This document shows, one piece after another, positions 56,485 to 64,000 of a stretch of 64,000 bases of DNA (positions are counted from its first letter, which is position 1; the number at the start of each line of letters is the position of its first letter). The DNA is taken from NCBI GenBank assembly GCA_018266775.1, contig JAFDZS010000009.1, positions 1 through 64,000 of the forward strand, in the 5' to 3' direction. This DNA comes from Bacteroidota bacterium. GTDB lineage: Bacteria > Bacteroidota > Bacteroidia > Chitinophagales > Chitinophagaceae. The notes below the pieces were generated by a model. That model did not search any database. It saw only the letters and a list, made by a program, of their open reading frames with translations, and was not told where the DNA came from. The position numbers and the translations under genes are program-made.

Positions 56485-56889
56485 AGCAATCGTAATTAAT
56501 GTGTACTTATTACACATTTGACTGCTAAGGTATTGAAAATCGGAAATAAAAAAAATTCGTGATGCTGCATTAACAAAAACAAATCGTAATTTTCTGCCTT
56601 GCTGCGGGCTTTCATGCTTATTATCTTGTGGTTATTAAACAAAATGCAGCTTTTATTAATTCTGCCAGGGTAAATATTTTTTTTTCATAGAACAATGTTC
56701 TTCCCCTAAAACATTCAGTTGCAAACAGTTCATTTTTAAACACCCTGCATAGTCTCCCTGGCTCAGCAACTTTTATAATTTATTTTTATTCTGTTGCAAA
56801 ATCATTCGATTGTTTTGAGTAAATTGTTAATACGGGCAGCAGCGGTATAATGTTTGAATCATTGAACCCAATCAGCAAAAATCAGCGCT
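56485..56889. other. Divergent promoter region, amylase and trehalose genes
   Basis: About 400 bp with no gene. On the minus strand TACCTTAG (about 56524-56531) is one mismatch from TAnnTTTG and could serve the amylase. I see no convincing consensus promoter for the trehalose gene and no repeat. Confidence 0.4.
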
Positions 56890-59142
56890 ATGGGAAAATG
56901 TATTATCATATCAAACAGGCTTCCGGTAAAAGTAAGCCGTGCCGATGGCAAATACAGTTTTCAACCAAGTGAAGGCGGGCTTGCCACAGGCCTGGGCTCT
57001 GTATATAAAAAACAAAACAATATCTGGATTGGCTGGCCGGGTTTATTTACTGATGATCTTCAACAAAAGAAACAAATCAGCCAGGCTTTGCTTGAACAGC
57101 AGCTATTCCCTGTTTTCCTGACGGCGGAAGAAATCAACCAGTATTATGAAGGTTTCTCCAATGAAATTCTCTGGCCCGTGTTTCATTACATGTCAACATA
57201 CGCACGCTATGAAAATTCTTACTGGGAATATTATGTATCAGTAAACAAAAAATTTGCTGATGCCGTATTAAATATTTACCAGCCTGGGGATACGATCTGG
57301 ATTCACGATTATCATTTATTATTGTTACCACAACTGATCCGCCAATCGAAACAGGATGCTGTGATTGGTTTCTTCCAGCACATTCCTTTTCCATCGTTTG
57401 AATTATTCCGGTTATTACCGTGGCGTAAAGAATTACTGGAAGGTTTATTGGGGGCAGACCTTATCGGTTTTCATACTTATGATGATGCCCGGCATTTTTT
57501 AGGTGCCGCCAGTCATATCCTGTCGCTGAATACATCGCTGAATACCGTAATGATTGAAGACAGGAAGGTAGCTGTGGAAGCCTTTCCTATGGGCATAGAC
57601 GATAAAAAATTTACCATGCTCATCAACGACAGGGAAGTACAAAAAAATATACAGCACCTGAAGTCCACCTTTAGTGGTGTTGAAATGATCTTAACTATTG
57701 ACCGGCTGGATTACAGTAAAGGCATTTTGCAAAGGCTGCAGGCATTTGATTTATTACTTGAACACCGGCCAGACTGGAGGGAGAAAGTTTCGCTGTACAT
57801 GATTGTTGTGCCCTCAAGAGATACTGTGCCCATGTACCGTGACCTGCGCAATGAAATTGATAAATTATCCGGCAACATCAATGCCCGCTACAGAACAAAT
57901 ACCTGGCACCCCATTAATTATTTTTACCGTTCTTTTCCCGTTGAAATGCTGTCTGCCTTATACCAGTTTGCCAATGTTTGCCTGGTAACGCCCATGCGTG
58001 ACGGAATGAACCTGGTATGCAAAGAATTTATTGCCAGCCGGCCACAATCGGATGGTGTACTTATATTAAGCGAAATGGCAGGGGCGGCAAAAGAATTAAC
58101 TGACGCTATTATTGTAAACCCTAATAATATTGCAGAATTAAGCCAGGCTATGATCAAAGCATTGAGCATGCCCGAAGAAGACCAGAAACGGAGCATGCAA
58201 CGTATGCAGGAGCTGGTAAGAAAATATAATGTACAGCATTGGGCTTCATCTTTTATGCAGCGGATGGAAGACCTGGAGCCAGCCACCGTTGTTACCCCCG
58301 CCAACCAGGTAAGTTTTCTCAGTTCTCAGTACATCCGAAACCGTTATGTCCGGGCTAAAAAAAGGCTGATCATGCTGGATTATGATGGCACGCTGGTTAG
58401 TTTTACCACAGATATTAATGCGGCTTCTCCCGATGATGCTTTACTGGAAATTTTACAGGACCTGGTGGATGATGACCGGAATAAAGTGGTGATCATCAGC
58501 GGAAGGCCGCACACGATCCTGGAAAAATGGTTTGGCCACATGCATATTGATATGGTGGCAGAACATGGTGTGTGGGTTAAAAAAGCCGGCAAAAATTGGG
58601 AATCCAGTCTGAAGGAAAGTAATACCTGGAAAAAACAATTGCTGCCCATACTTCAAGTTTACTCCGACCGTGCACCCGGTGCTTTTACAGAAGAAAAATC
58701 ACAATCACTGGCCTGGCATTACCGTGGTGCAGACCCTGCAACTGCAGAAGTAAAGGCCAACGAACTGATGCGGAATATCCGTTACCTGATTGCTGACCAG
58801 CCGTTGCATATTTTACAGGGCAGTAAAGTGATTGAGATCAAGAACAGCGGCATCAATAAAGGAAAGGCCGCTCTTGCATACATTAACGATGCAACATACC
58901 ATTTTATATTAGCCATAGGAGATGATGTTACCGATGAAGATATGTTTATGGCCGTTAAGGCGCATGGCATTACTGTCAAGATTGGCAACAGAAAGACTGA
59001 GGCTGCGTATAACTGTAACAGTTACAAAGAAGCCAGGCAGTTATTGCATAGCCTGCCTTCCAGGCATTTATTATCCAAATGGTTAGATAAACTGATACAC
59101 ATTGTACCTTATCCCGAATTTGGGAGGGAAAGTAAAAAATAG
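56890..59142 (+). CDS. otsA-otsB: Fused trehalose-6-phosphate synthase/phosphatase
   Basis: Makes trehalose from UDP-glucose and glucose 6-phosphate in one 750-residue chain. The OtsA part (GT20, about 1-465) has SNRLPVKVSRADGKYSF and EGGLATGLGS at the nucleotide-sugar site, IWIHDYHLLLLPQLIR, DRLDYSKGI, and a late MRDGMNLVCKEFIA. The OtsB part (HAD, about 480-740) starts at D497-D499 in MLDYDGTLVSF and has GDDVTDEDMFMAVKAHG. Fusion removes the need to diffuse trehalose 6-phosphate. It probably serves osmotic or desiccation tolerance. Confidence 0.95.
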   Translation: MGKCIIISNRLPVKVSRADGKYSFQPSEGGLATGLGSVYKKQNNIWIGWPGLFTDDLQQKKQISQALLEQQLFPVFLTAEEINQYYEGFSNEILWPVFHYMSTYARYENSYWEYYVSVNKKFADAVLNIYQPGDTIWIHDYHLLLLPQLIRQSKQDAVIGFFQHIPFPSFELFRLLPWRKELLEGLLGADLIGFHTYDDARHFLGAASHILSLNTSLNTVMIEDRKVAVEAFPMGIDDKKFTMLINDREVQKNIQHLKSTFSGVEMILTIDRLDYSKGILQRLQAFDLLLEHRPDWREKVSLYMIVVPSRDTVPMYRDLRNEIDKLSGNINARYRTNTWHPINYFYRSFPVEMLSALYQFANVCLVTPMRDGMNLVCKEFIASRPQSDGVLILSEMAGAAKELTDAIIVNPNNIAELSQAMIKALSMPEEDQKRSMQRMQELVRKYNVQHWASSFMQRMEDLEPATVVTPANQVSFLSSQYIRNRYVRAKKRLIMLDYDGTLVSFTTDINAASPDDALLEILQDLVDDDRNKVVIISGRPHTILEKWFGHMHIDMVAEHGVWVKKAGKNWESSLKESNTWKKQLLPILQVYSDRAPGAFTEEKSQSLAWHYRGADPATAEVKANELMRNIRYLIADQPLHILQGSKVIEIKNSGINKGKAALAYINDATYHFILAIGDDVTDEDMFMAVKAHGITVKIGNRKTEAAYNCNSYKEARQLLHSLPSRHLLSKWLDKLIHIVPYPEFGRESKK

Positions 59143-59248
59143 CATGCGCATTGAAATGTTACTTCTAATCAAATTAAAACACCCGGCAATCTTTTAAGAC
59201 AGAATATCCGTTAATGAATCAAAAGACACAATAAATTCAATTCAACTA

Positions 59249-61735
59249 TTATTGCGTCCACACGTTTTTTAAATTACCTGCTTTTAATTTTTGTTCCAGC
59301 ACTTTTATAAAATATCCACCCACCACACTCCTGGCCTGGAAGCCTGTTTTCTTACCACTCTTTGTATCATGCCAGTCACTGAGCGGCACACGCGAACTTG
59401 TTGCAGTAATATAATGATACAGCGGGTCAATGAGTGCTTCAAAATCTTTTTGATCGTTCGCCAGTACCGCCGTCCATGTTACCCAGTCTGATTTGGTATA
59501 AGTAGCCCGGCTGTCCAGCGGCAGTCCAAATTCATTTTGCTTAGCCAGGTAATATTTTATTTCGGTATCATAGACTTCTTTGGGAAATAAATTCATGTTT
59601 AACACTTTGTCCCAAACCAAATTATACTTTTGGCTCCAGGTTCCTTTGTTACCAAAAGTCAATGCATAATGATCTCCATCCTTCGCCATACTCATCCATT
59701 TAGTTACCATTGCTTTTACAATGGATGTATACTTTTCTGCTTCTTCGTTTTCATTCAACATTGCGGCCATCTGAACATAACCGCCCAGTGCCACAATAGC
59801 CTTCATTGAAAGATTGGCATTCCTTGCCAGGTGGCCTGCAAAATCATCGGTACATAATTGATTCGCTGGGTCAAGGCCTTCCCTTGCTAAATAATCAGCC
59901 CAGCCATTGAGTGTTTTCCAATGTTTTTTAGCATACAATGCATTGCCTTCAGCTTTTGCAATCGCTGCTGTCAATATCATCATATTACCACATTCTTCCA
60001 CCGGCATATCTTCACCATAGGTTTGCCCGTTTGCCAAAGGATAGGTGCCAATGTCGTGCGCAGGAAAAGGTTTTGTCCATTTGCCACTTTCGCTGTAATA
60101 ATAAATTCCATTCAGCATCCCTTTTAATAAATCAGGGTTATAGGCAAGGTATAAAGGCGCCGATGGATAAGTAACATCTACAGTATTAACAGAACCATTA
60201 CTGAAATTTTCTTTTGATAAAAAAAGTAATTCACCGGCAGGACTTTTAACTAATTTATGTGCAGCTATACTCTGGCGATAAGCGAGTTCACAAAGTTTTG
60301 CATAGTTTTCTCCACCTGCGTTCTTAGCATCATTGTAAATTGTTTCATTTAATGCTTCGCATTTTTTTAAAACAGCATAATAATCTTTTGCTGCCAATGA
60401 CAATTGTTGTTCCATCGTTGCACCGGGGCTTTCTCTCCACCATGGCTTTAAATTTTGTGAAAAGTATTGAATGGACCATAAGTCATCGTATCCCAACAGG
60501 AACAATTGTTCTTTTGTTGAACTACCAATCTTTCCCATGTCCACAACAGTATTCAGCATTACATTTTTACCAGTTGAAATGCCAGGTCTGTTTGTCTGAA
60601 ATGCCGTTGACACATCTCCCATTACAGCAACTGATTGCTTCACACCAGGTGACGAGGGAGTGGCGACATACATATATCCCCAATCAATGCGAAGATCATC
60701 CCCTTTCTTCTTCAGAATCGGTTGTTCAACAGTACCGGCATTTAAAATGGCCAGGTGGTTTGATTGGTATTGTTTCGCCCCAACCATTTGTGTTGGTGTG
60801 TTTGTTGCAATATTTGAAGAAGCGCCGAAATAATATTGCACGGCATGCTGCATTCCGTCATTGGATTTCATTGCCGCATTCACATAAGAAACTGGCCTTG
60901 ATAAAACAGACAGATCATCGATCAGTAACGGAGAAGTAAATGTGAGTGTCAGATCAATTGTACCACATGTAAAATTATAGATAGTTTGTGTTGCATTAAT
61001 CCTTACTGAATGTTGTTTAGCCACGATAATATTCTTATCATTTTCCGGTACAACCTCTTCCACAATCCCTGCATCAAGTAAAGCGCCACCACCCGTATTC
61101 ACTACATGAATAGCGAAAATATTTTCACCTTTTTTTAATTTAGATCGTATTGCTTCACTCATGGGCAGGAATAAATATTTGCCTGCACAACAACCAGCTT
61201 CGTAAACCAAGTTTCCGTTGAGGTAAACTGTTACATCATCATCGTACTGAAGTTTTAATAATGGAGCTTTAAGGTCAAGATTGTCTAGATTGAATTTTCT
61301 GCGCATCCAGATATCTCTTGTTGTCCAAAATGTTTTTGAAACACCTTCTATATTTCCAAAAGGGGCAATTCCCTTTTTCCATTTGCTGTCGTCAAAATTA
61401 TTTTCCATCCAGTTGACAGCCGGTGTTGTTTCCGTATACAACGCAGAGTAATTGACTTCATCTCCTGCGGGTACTATCGCTTTATATTGAACTGTAGCAG
61501 CTCCCAGAAAACGATACATGACACCATCCACTTTTAATAATCCCAAAAGAGAATGATCGGTACCCGTCCAGTGTTTGGTAGGTGATGCATTTAATTCATC
61601 AGTAGTTGACCAGATACTGAAATAAGGATCATGTGTTATTAAAGGATAAGCCGGAGCCTTACTGTTTTGTGCCAATATTGGTACAGTAAATAATAACGCA
61701 ATCAGGCTGAAAGTGTATTTTTTGGTTATTTGCAT
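59249..61735 (-). CDS. DUF4965/DUF5127 glutaminase-like secreted protein
   Basis: An 828-residue exported protein with a signal peptide (about 1-22, ending AQ). The order DUF4964 (about 25-90, YPLITHDPYFSIWSTTDELN), DUF5127 (about 100-330), DUF4965 (about 395-570, GYDDLWSIQYFSQNLKPWWR) and DUF1793 (about 575-820, AYNPDLLKGMLNGIYYYSES) is that of fungal-type GtaA glutaminases. Bacterial members are common in Bacteroidota and may act on glycans or glutamine; the substrate is not settled. It stands alone, leftward. Confidence 0.88.
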   Translation of the reverse strand: MQITKKYTFSLIALLFTVPILAQNSKAPAYPLITHDPYFSIWSTTDELNASPTKHWTGTDHSLLGLLKVDGVMYRFLGAATVQYKAIVPAGDEVNYSALYTETTPAVNWMENNFDDSKWKKGIAPFGNIEGVSKTFWTTRDIWMRRKFNLDNLDLKAPLLKLQYDDDVTVYLNGNLVYEAGCCAGKYLFLPMSEAIRSKLKKGENIFAIHVVNTGGGALLDAGIVEEVVPENDKNIIVAKQHSVRINATQTIYNFTCGTIDLTLTFTSPLLIDDLSVLSRPVSYVNAAMKSNDGMQHAVQYYFGASSNIATNTPTQMVGAKQYQSNHLAILNAGTVEQPILKKKGDDLRIDWGYMYVATPSSPGVKQSVAVMGDVSTAFQTNRPGISTGKNVMLNTVVDMGKIGSSTKEQLFLLGYDDLWSIQYFSQNLKPWWRESPGATMEQQLSLAAKDYYAVLKKCEALNETIYNDAKNAGGENYAKLCELAYRQSIAAHKLVKSPAGELLFLSKENFSNGSVNTVDVTYPSAPLYLAYNPDLLKGMLNGIYYYSESGKWTKPFPAHDIGTYPLANGQTYGEDMPVEECGNMMILTAAIAKAEGNALYAKKHWKTLNGWADYLAREGLDPANQLCTDDFAGHLARNANLSMKAIVALGGYVQMAAMLNENEEAEKYTSIVKAMVTKWMSMAKDGDHYALTFGNKGTWSQKYNLVWDKVLNMNLFPKEVYDTEIKYYLAKQNEFGLPLDSRATYTKSDWVTWTAVLANDQKDFEALIDPLYHYITATSSRVPLSDWHDTKSGKKTGFQARSVVGGYFIKVLEQKLKAGNLKNVWTQ

Positions 61736-61787
61736 AGTAGCTAAAGTCTTTAACCTACTAATTTAAATTATTTCGCAAATAAAATAA

Positions 61788-61845
61788 CCATAGCGTAGCT
61801 ATGGCTATTGAATACTAAGCCGTCGTTGCTGAAGCTATGGCGGCT
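61788..61845. repeat. Two palindromes of the ATGG/CCAT type
   Basis: CCATAGC/GCTATGG around GTA (61788-61804) is a perfect 7-bp palindrome. AGCCGTCGTTGCTG...GCTATGGCGGCT (61818-61845) forms a longer imperfect hairpin sharing GCTATGG. Both look like a dispersed intergenic repeat. Confidence 0.55.
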
Positions 61846-61971
61846 AAAGTGGAAGACAAAGGACAATTATCCAATTCTTTTTTAGATGATTTGAAAAAGC
61901 TCATTAATGTCGAAAATCAGTCGTATTTTCGTCATCAAATTAATTTCATGTCGAATGCCCTATTAGTCTGA
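61837..61971 (+). CDS. Doubtful small ORF before the Fic gene
   Basis: ATG 61837 gives 44 residues (MAAKVEDKGQLSNSFLDDLK and on, ending ALLV), mostly helical. It begins inside the palindromic repeat and ends 38 bp before the Fic start. It lacks the Fic-inhibitory S/TxxxEG/N motif that a separate antitoxin would carry. Probably chance, but it is the only candidate partner. Confidence 0.2.
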   Translation: MAAKVEDKGQLSNSFLDDLKKLINVENQSYFRHQINFMSNALLV

Positions 61972-62009
61972 AGTACAAAAGACGAAAATCAATATAAAAT
62001 TCAACATCA

Positions 62010-63101
62010 ATGAGTTATAATAGGAACAGCCCTTTTAATGATTTGCCTCATCTTCCGCCAGCAGATTTTACAGAGTCGTCTGAAATACTAAAGCACCTGG
62101 CAAAGGCTGCCAGGTATTTAGGAGAGTTAAATGGTTTGTGTTCCTCGTTACCAGATCCGCAATTATTAATCAATACAATTGTACTTCAGGAAAGTAAGAA
62201 TAGCTCCGCTATTGAAAATATTGTTACAACACAGGATGAATTATATAAGGCTGCAACAGAAGAAGGAACAACAAATCATGCAGCTAAAGAAGTACTAAGC
62301 TATAAGGAAGCTTTGTATGCAGGATTGGAAAAAATGAAAGCACAAAAGAATTTGCTGTTGACGAATACAATGATTGAAATTGTACAAACAATTAAACAAA
62401 ATGAATCGGGTATCAGGAACTCGCCGGGCACAGCCCTGAAAAATGCAATCAATGGAGAAGTTATATATACACCACCTTGCTGTGAGGATGTATTAAGGGA
62501 AAAACTGTCCGCACTGGAACAATTTATCAATGACTCCGATAGTTCTTCGTTAGACCCTCTAATAAAAATGGCATTTATTCATTATCAGTTTGAAGCCATA
62601 CATCCTTTTGCTGATGGTAATGGACGAACTGGCCGCATCATAAATGCATTATACCTTGTACAACAGGAGTTATTATCTCAGCCGGTTCTGTATCTCAGTT
62701 CCTATATAGTAAAATATAAAACTGAATACTACCAGCTATTGAGAGGAGTGACAGAAAAAAATAACTGGAACGATTGGGTTATGTATATGATAACTGCATT
62801 GATAGAAACAGCACAACTTACAACTAAGAAAATAAGAAGTATGCTTTTGTTGAAAGATAAATTTGAAAATCAGCTAAAACAAACACTGGGTTCATCATTC
62901 AGTTACGAATTATTACAACTGATGTTCACATTACCCTATTTAAAAATTGAATTGTTGGAAAAGAAAAAAATAGCTCATCGGCAGACAGCCTCAATATGGT
63001 TAAAAAAATTAAGTGAAAATAGAATTTTAGCCCCCCAAAAAATTGGCAGGACAACTTACTATGTCAATTACAAGTTAATGGAGTTGTTGTCGGCTGACTA
63101 A
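62010..63101 (+). CDS. Fic-family AMP-transferase, self-inhibited class
   Basis: A 363-residue Fic protein that probably transfers AMP to a target protein. N-terminal Fic_N region about 1-85. It carries the inhibitory motif S65-S-A-I-E69-N70 in KNSSAIENI, the class II arrangement in which the same chain blocks its own active site. The catalytic loop is H198-P-F-A-D-G-N-G-R in HPFADGNGRTGR. The C-terminal third (about 290-363) is a winged-helix-like region. Complete, in contrast to the Fic remnant at 6.0-6.5 kb. Confidence 0.92.
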   Translation: MSYNRNSPFNDLPHLPPADFTESSEILKHLAKAARYLGELNGLCSSLPDPQLLINTIVLQESKNSSAIENIVTTQDELYKAATEEGTTNHAAKEVLSYKEALYAGLEKMKAQKNLLLTNTMIEIVQTIKQNESGIRNSPGTALKNAINGEVIYTPPCCEDVLREKLSALEQFINDSDSSSLDPLIKMAFIHYQFEAIHPFADGNGRTGRIINALYLVQQELLSQPVLYLSSYIVKYKTEYYQLLRGVTEKNNWNDWVMYMITALIETAQLTTKKIRSMLLLKDKFENQLKQTLGSSFSYELLQLMFTLPYLKIELLEKKKIAHRQTASIWLKKLSENRILAPQKIGRTTYYVNYKLMELLSAD

Positions 63102-63169
63102 CTACAAGATTGGGGGCAGCAATAATTCTAAAGATTTAAAGTTCGACTTCGCCCCAACTACCAACAAAA

Positions 63170-63192
63170 AAGCCTTTGAAAATCAAAGGCTT
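63170..63192 (-). terminator. Terminator of tmRNA
   Basis: AAGCCTTTGA (63170-63179) and TCAAAGGCTT (63183-63192) with a 3-nt loop, followed on the minus strand by six T. It ends 8 nt past the mature tmRNA 3' end and faces the Fic gene end. Confidence 0.85.
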
Positions 63193-63200
63193 AAAATCCG

Positions 63201-63570
63201 TGGAGCTGTCGGGAATCGAACCCGAGTCCAAACACATTCGCCACAGGCCTTCTACATGTTTATCCGGTTATTATTTGTCGGGATAGTACAGGAACCCGGC
63301 CAACCAATACTATCCTTAGAAGAATCGTCTTAAGCAGTGGTCACTTCATTCCACTACAGCATTCCGTTTTGTTTTTGAGTCGGCGGCGGAACATGGTAAC
63401 AGAACTGACCTGTTCGGCGGCCCTAATGGATGCTAATCTATCGATTAAGCAGCCATGGCATACGAAGTATTGCCATTTAAGTGTTGAATATTCAGATTTA
63501 AGTGCTAATTATACAACGCACTACATGCTTATACCTGCAAAGAACTATGCTGTCAAAACCGGTCAGCCCC
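63201..63570 (-). ncRNA. ssrA: tmRNA
   Basis: Rescues stalled ribosomes and tags their products for degradation. The 5' end GGGGCTG (63570 leftward) pairs with CAGCTCC near the 3' end to form the acceptor stem. The T arm GACTCGGGTTCGATTCCCG is seen, and the discriminator is A63201. CCA is not encoded. The tag frame reads G-N-T-S-Y-A-M-A-A then TAA (63474-63445). Length 370 nt. It is flanked by its own promoter and terminator. Confidence 0.93.
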
Positions 63571-63579
63571 GGAGGACAG

Positions 63580-63611
63580 CAAAATTACAAAACTTATGAG
63601 TAATTGTTTCA
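63580..63611 (-). promoter_or_regulatory. Promoter of ssrA
   Basis: On the minus strand TTG (about 63610), 22 bp, TAATTTTG (63580-63587). The tmRNA 5' end lies 10 nt after the -7 box, the expected distance. Confidence 0.6.
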
Positions 63612-63613
63612 AT

Positions 63614-63621
63614 TACATTTG
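63614..63621 (+). promoter_or_regulatory. Candidate promoter of the MutS-family gene
   Basis: TACATTTG matches TAnnTTTG, 19 bp before the ATG at 63640. A -33 TTTG is not clear. It overlaps the back-to-back ssrA promoter region. Confidence 0.5.
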
Positions 63622-63639
63622 CAGAATAAGATTTTATTC

Positions 63640-64000
63640 ATGACACCGGAGGAGTACTATCAGCAACGGCTGCTTACACTGAAAAACGAATTACAGCAAC
63701 TCAATAAACGAAAATCACTGCTGGCATGGCTGCGCTTTGCAGCTGTTGTTGCAGCTATTGCTGCCTTCTATTTTTTATTTCCTGCTGGAACAGGTTATGC
63801 TGTTACCGGTTTAATACTTTGCGTGGCCATTTTCATCCGGCTGGTAATTACAGATCTGAATAATAAAAATGCGATCAGCCATAATGTACTGCTGCAGCAG
63901 GTAAATGAAGAAGAGTTGCTGGCACTCCGTCATCAATATCATCATTTTGATGACGGGCATCAATTCGCTCCCGCAGAACATCCCTACGCCAACGACCTTG
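63640..64000 (+). CDS. MutS-family membrane protein, N-terminal part
   Basis: Cut by the window edge after about 120 residues. The start MTPEEYYQQRLLTLKNELQQ is a coiled coil, followed by two hydrophobic segments (LAWLRFAAVVAAIAAFYFL, about 31-50, and GYAVTGLILCVAIFIRLVI, about 54-72). Then comes ISHNVLLQQVNEEELLALRH and FDDGHQFAPAEHPYANDL, the typical lead-in to the MutS core and ATPase domains in Bacteroidota membrane-anchored MutS-like proteins. The role is uncertain; the ATPase part is outside the window. Confidence 0.7.
   Translation, partial: MTPEEYYQQRLLTLKNELQQLNKRKSLLAWLRFAAVVAAIAAFYFLFPAGTGYAVTGLILCVAIFIRLVITDLNNKNAISHNVLLQQVNEEELLALRHQYHHFDDGHQFAPAEHPYANDL

Noticed and set aside
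60340..60939. 199-codon rightward frame
   Set aside because: Antisense to the DUF4965 protein, whose domains are clear across the same bases.

Overview
The window looks like a chromosome segment of a member of the Bacteroidota, probably the Chitinophagaceae or close relatives (inferred from sequence character, not from a search). Evidence: promoters of the Bacteroidota type (TTTG, about 19-20 bp, TAnnTTTG), five secreted proteins with C-terminal type IX secretion (Por) sorting domains, DUF4270, DUF4476 and DUF4965 proteins, GH127 and GH43 enzymes, SusC/D-independent arabinose genes, LytTR/LytS signalling, and a tmRNA without an encoded CCA end.

Layout. 1-0.6 kb: three tandem leftward promoters and a leader that probably serve an rRNA operon just outside the window. 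0.6-5.5 kb: truA, a DUF4476 protein and an M1 aminopeptidase. 5.6-7.1 kb: an AT-rich scar in which the front of a HipA-like kinase gene is fused out of frame to the back of a Fic gene. 7.2-12.1 kb: TPM/TPM/LemA operon, pgk, a small membrane protein, gap and tRNA-Glu(UUC). 12.1-16.1 kb: gene remnants, then two type IX secreted proteins, one a GH88/GH105 hydrolase. 16.5-25.6 kb: a methyltransferase, a LytTR/LytS two-component pair, then a rightward series of envelope genes (kelch lipoprotein, DUF4270 lipoprotein, outer-membrane protein, a frameshifted DUF2147-like gene, a MORN protein and a repeat lipoprotein).

25.6-40.4 kb: an L-arabinose utilisation locus. All catabolic genes run leftward: sodium:sugar symporter, araA, a VOC protein, GH127 beta-L-arabinofuranosidase, aldose 1-epimerase, araD, araB, a HAD hydrolase and xylB. 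A divergent AraC-family activator sits at its head, and a frameshifted GH43 gene lies beyond. Together they release arabinose from glycans, import it and convert it to xylulose 5-phosphate.

40.4-51.4 kb: a gene-poor regulatory region with an orphan LytTR regulator, a pseudo-receiver protein, an ECF sigma factor and a LuxR-type regulator, a 1,230-residue type IX secreted protein and a DUF7832-like protein. Orphan GC-rich terminator-like hairpins of one sequence family lie on both sides. 51.4-61.7 kb: a type IX secreted protein, a secreted GH13 alpha-amylase, a fused trehalose-6-phosphate synthase/phosphatase and a DUF4965 glutaminase-like protein. 62-64 kb: an intact self-inhibited Fic protein, tmRNA (ssrA) and the start of a membrane-anchored MutS-family gene.

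I found no CRISPR array, insertion sequence, phage or clear new defence system. The points most worth a second look are the HipA/Fic chimera, the orphan hairpin family around the regulator cluster, two single-base frameshifts, and an AraC-type operator candidate.
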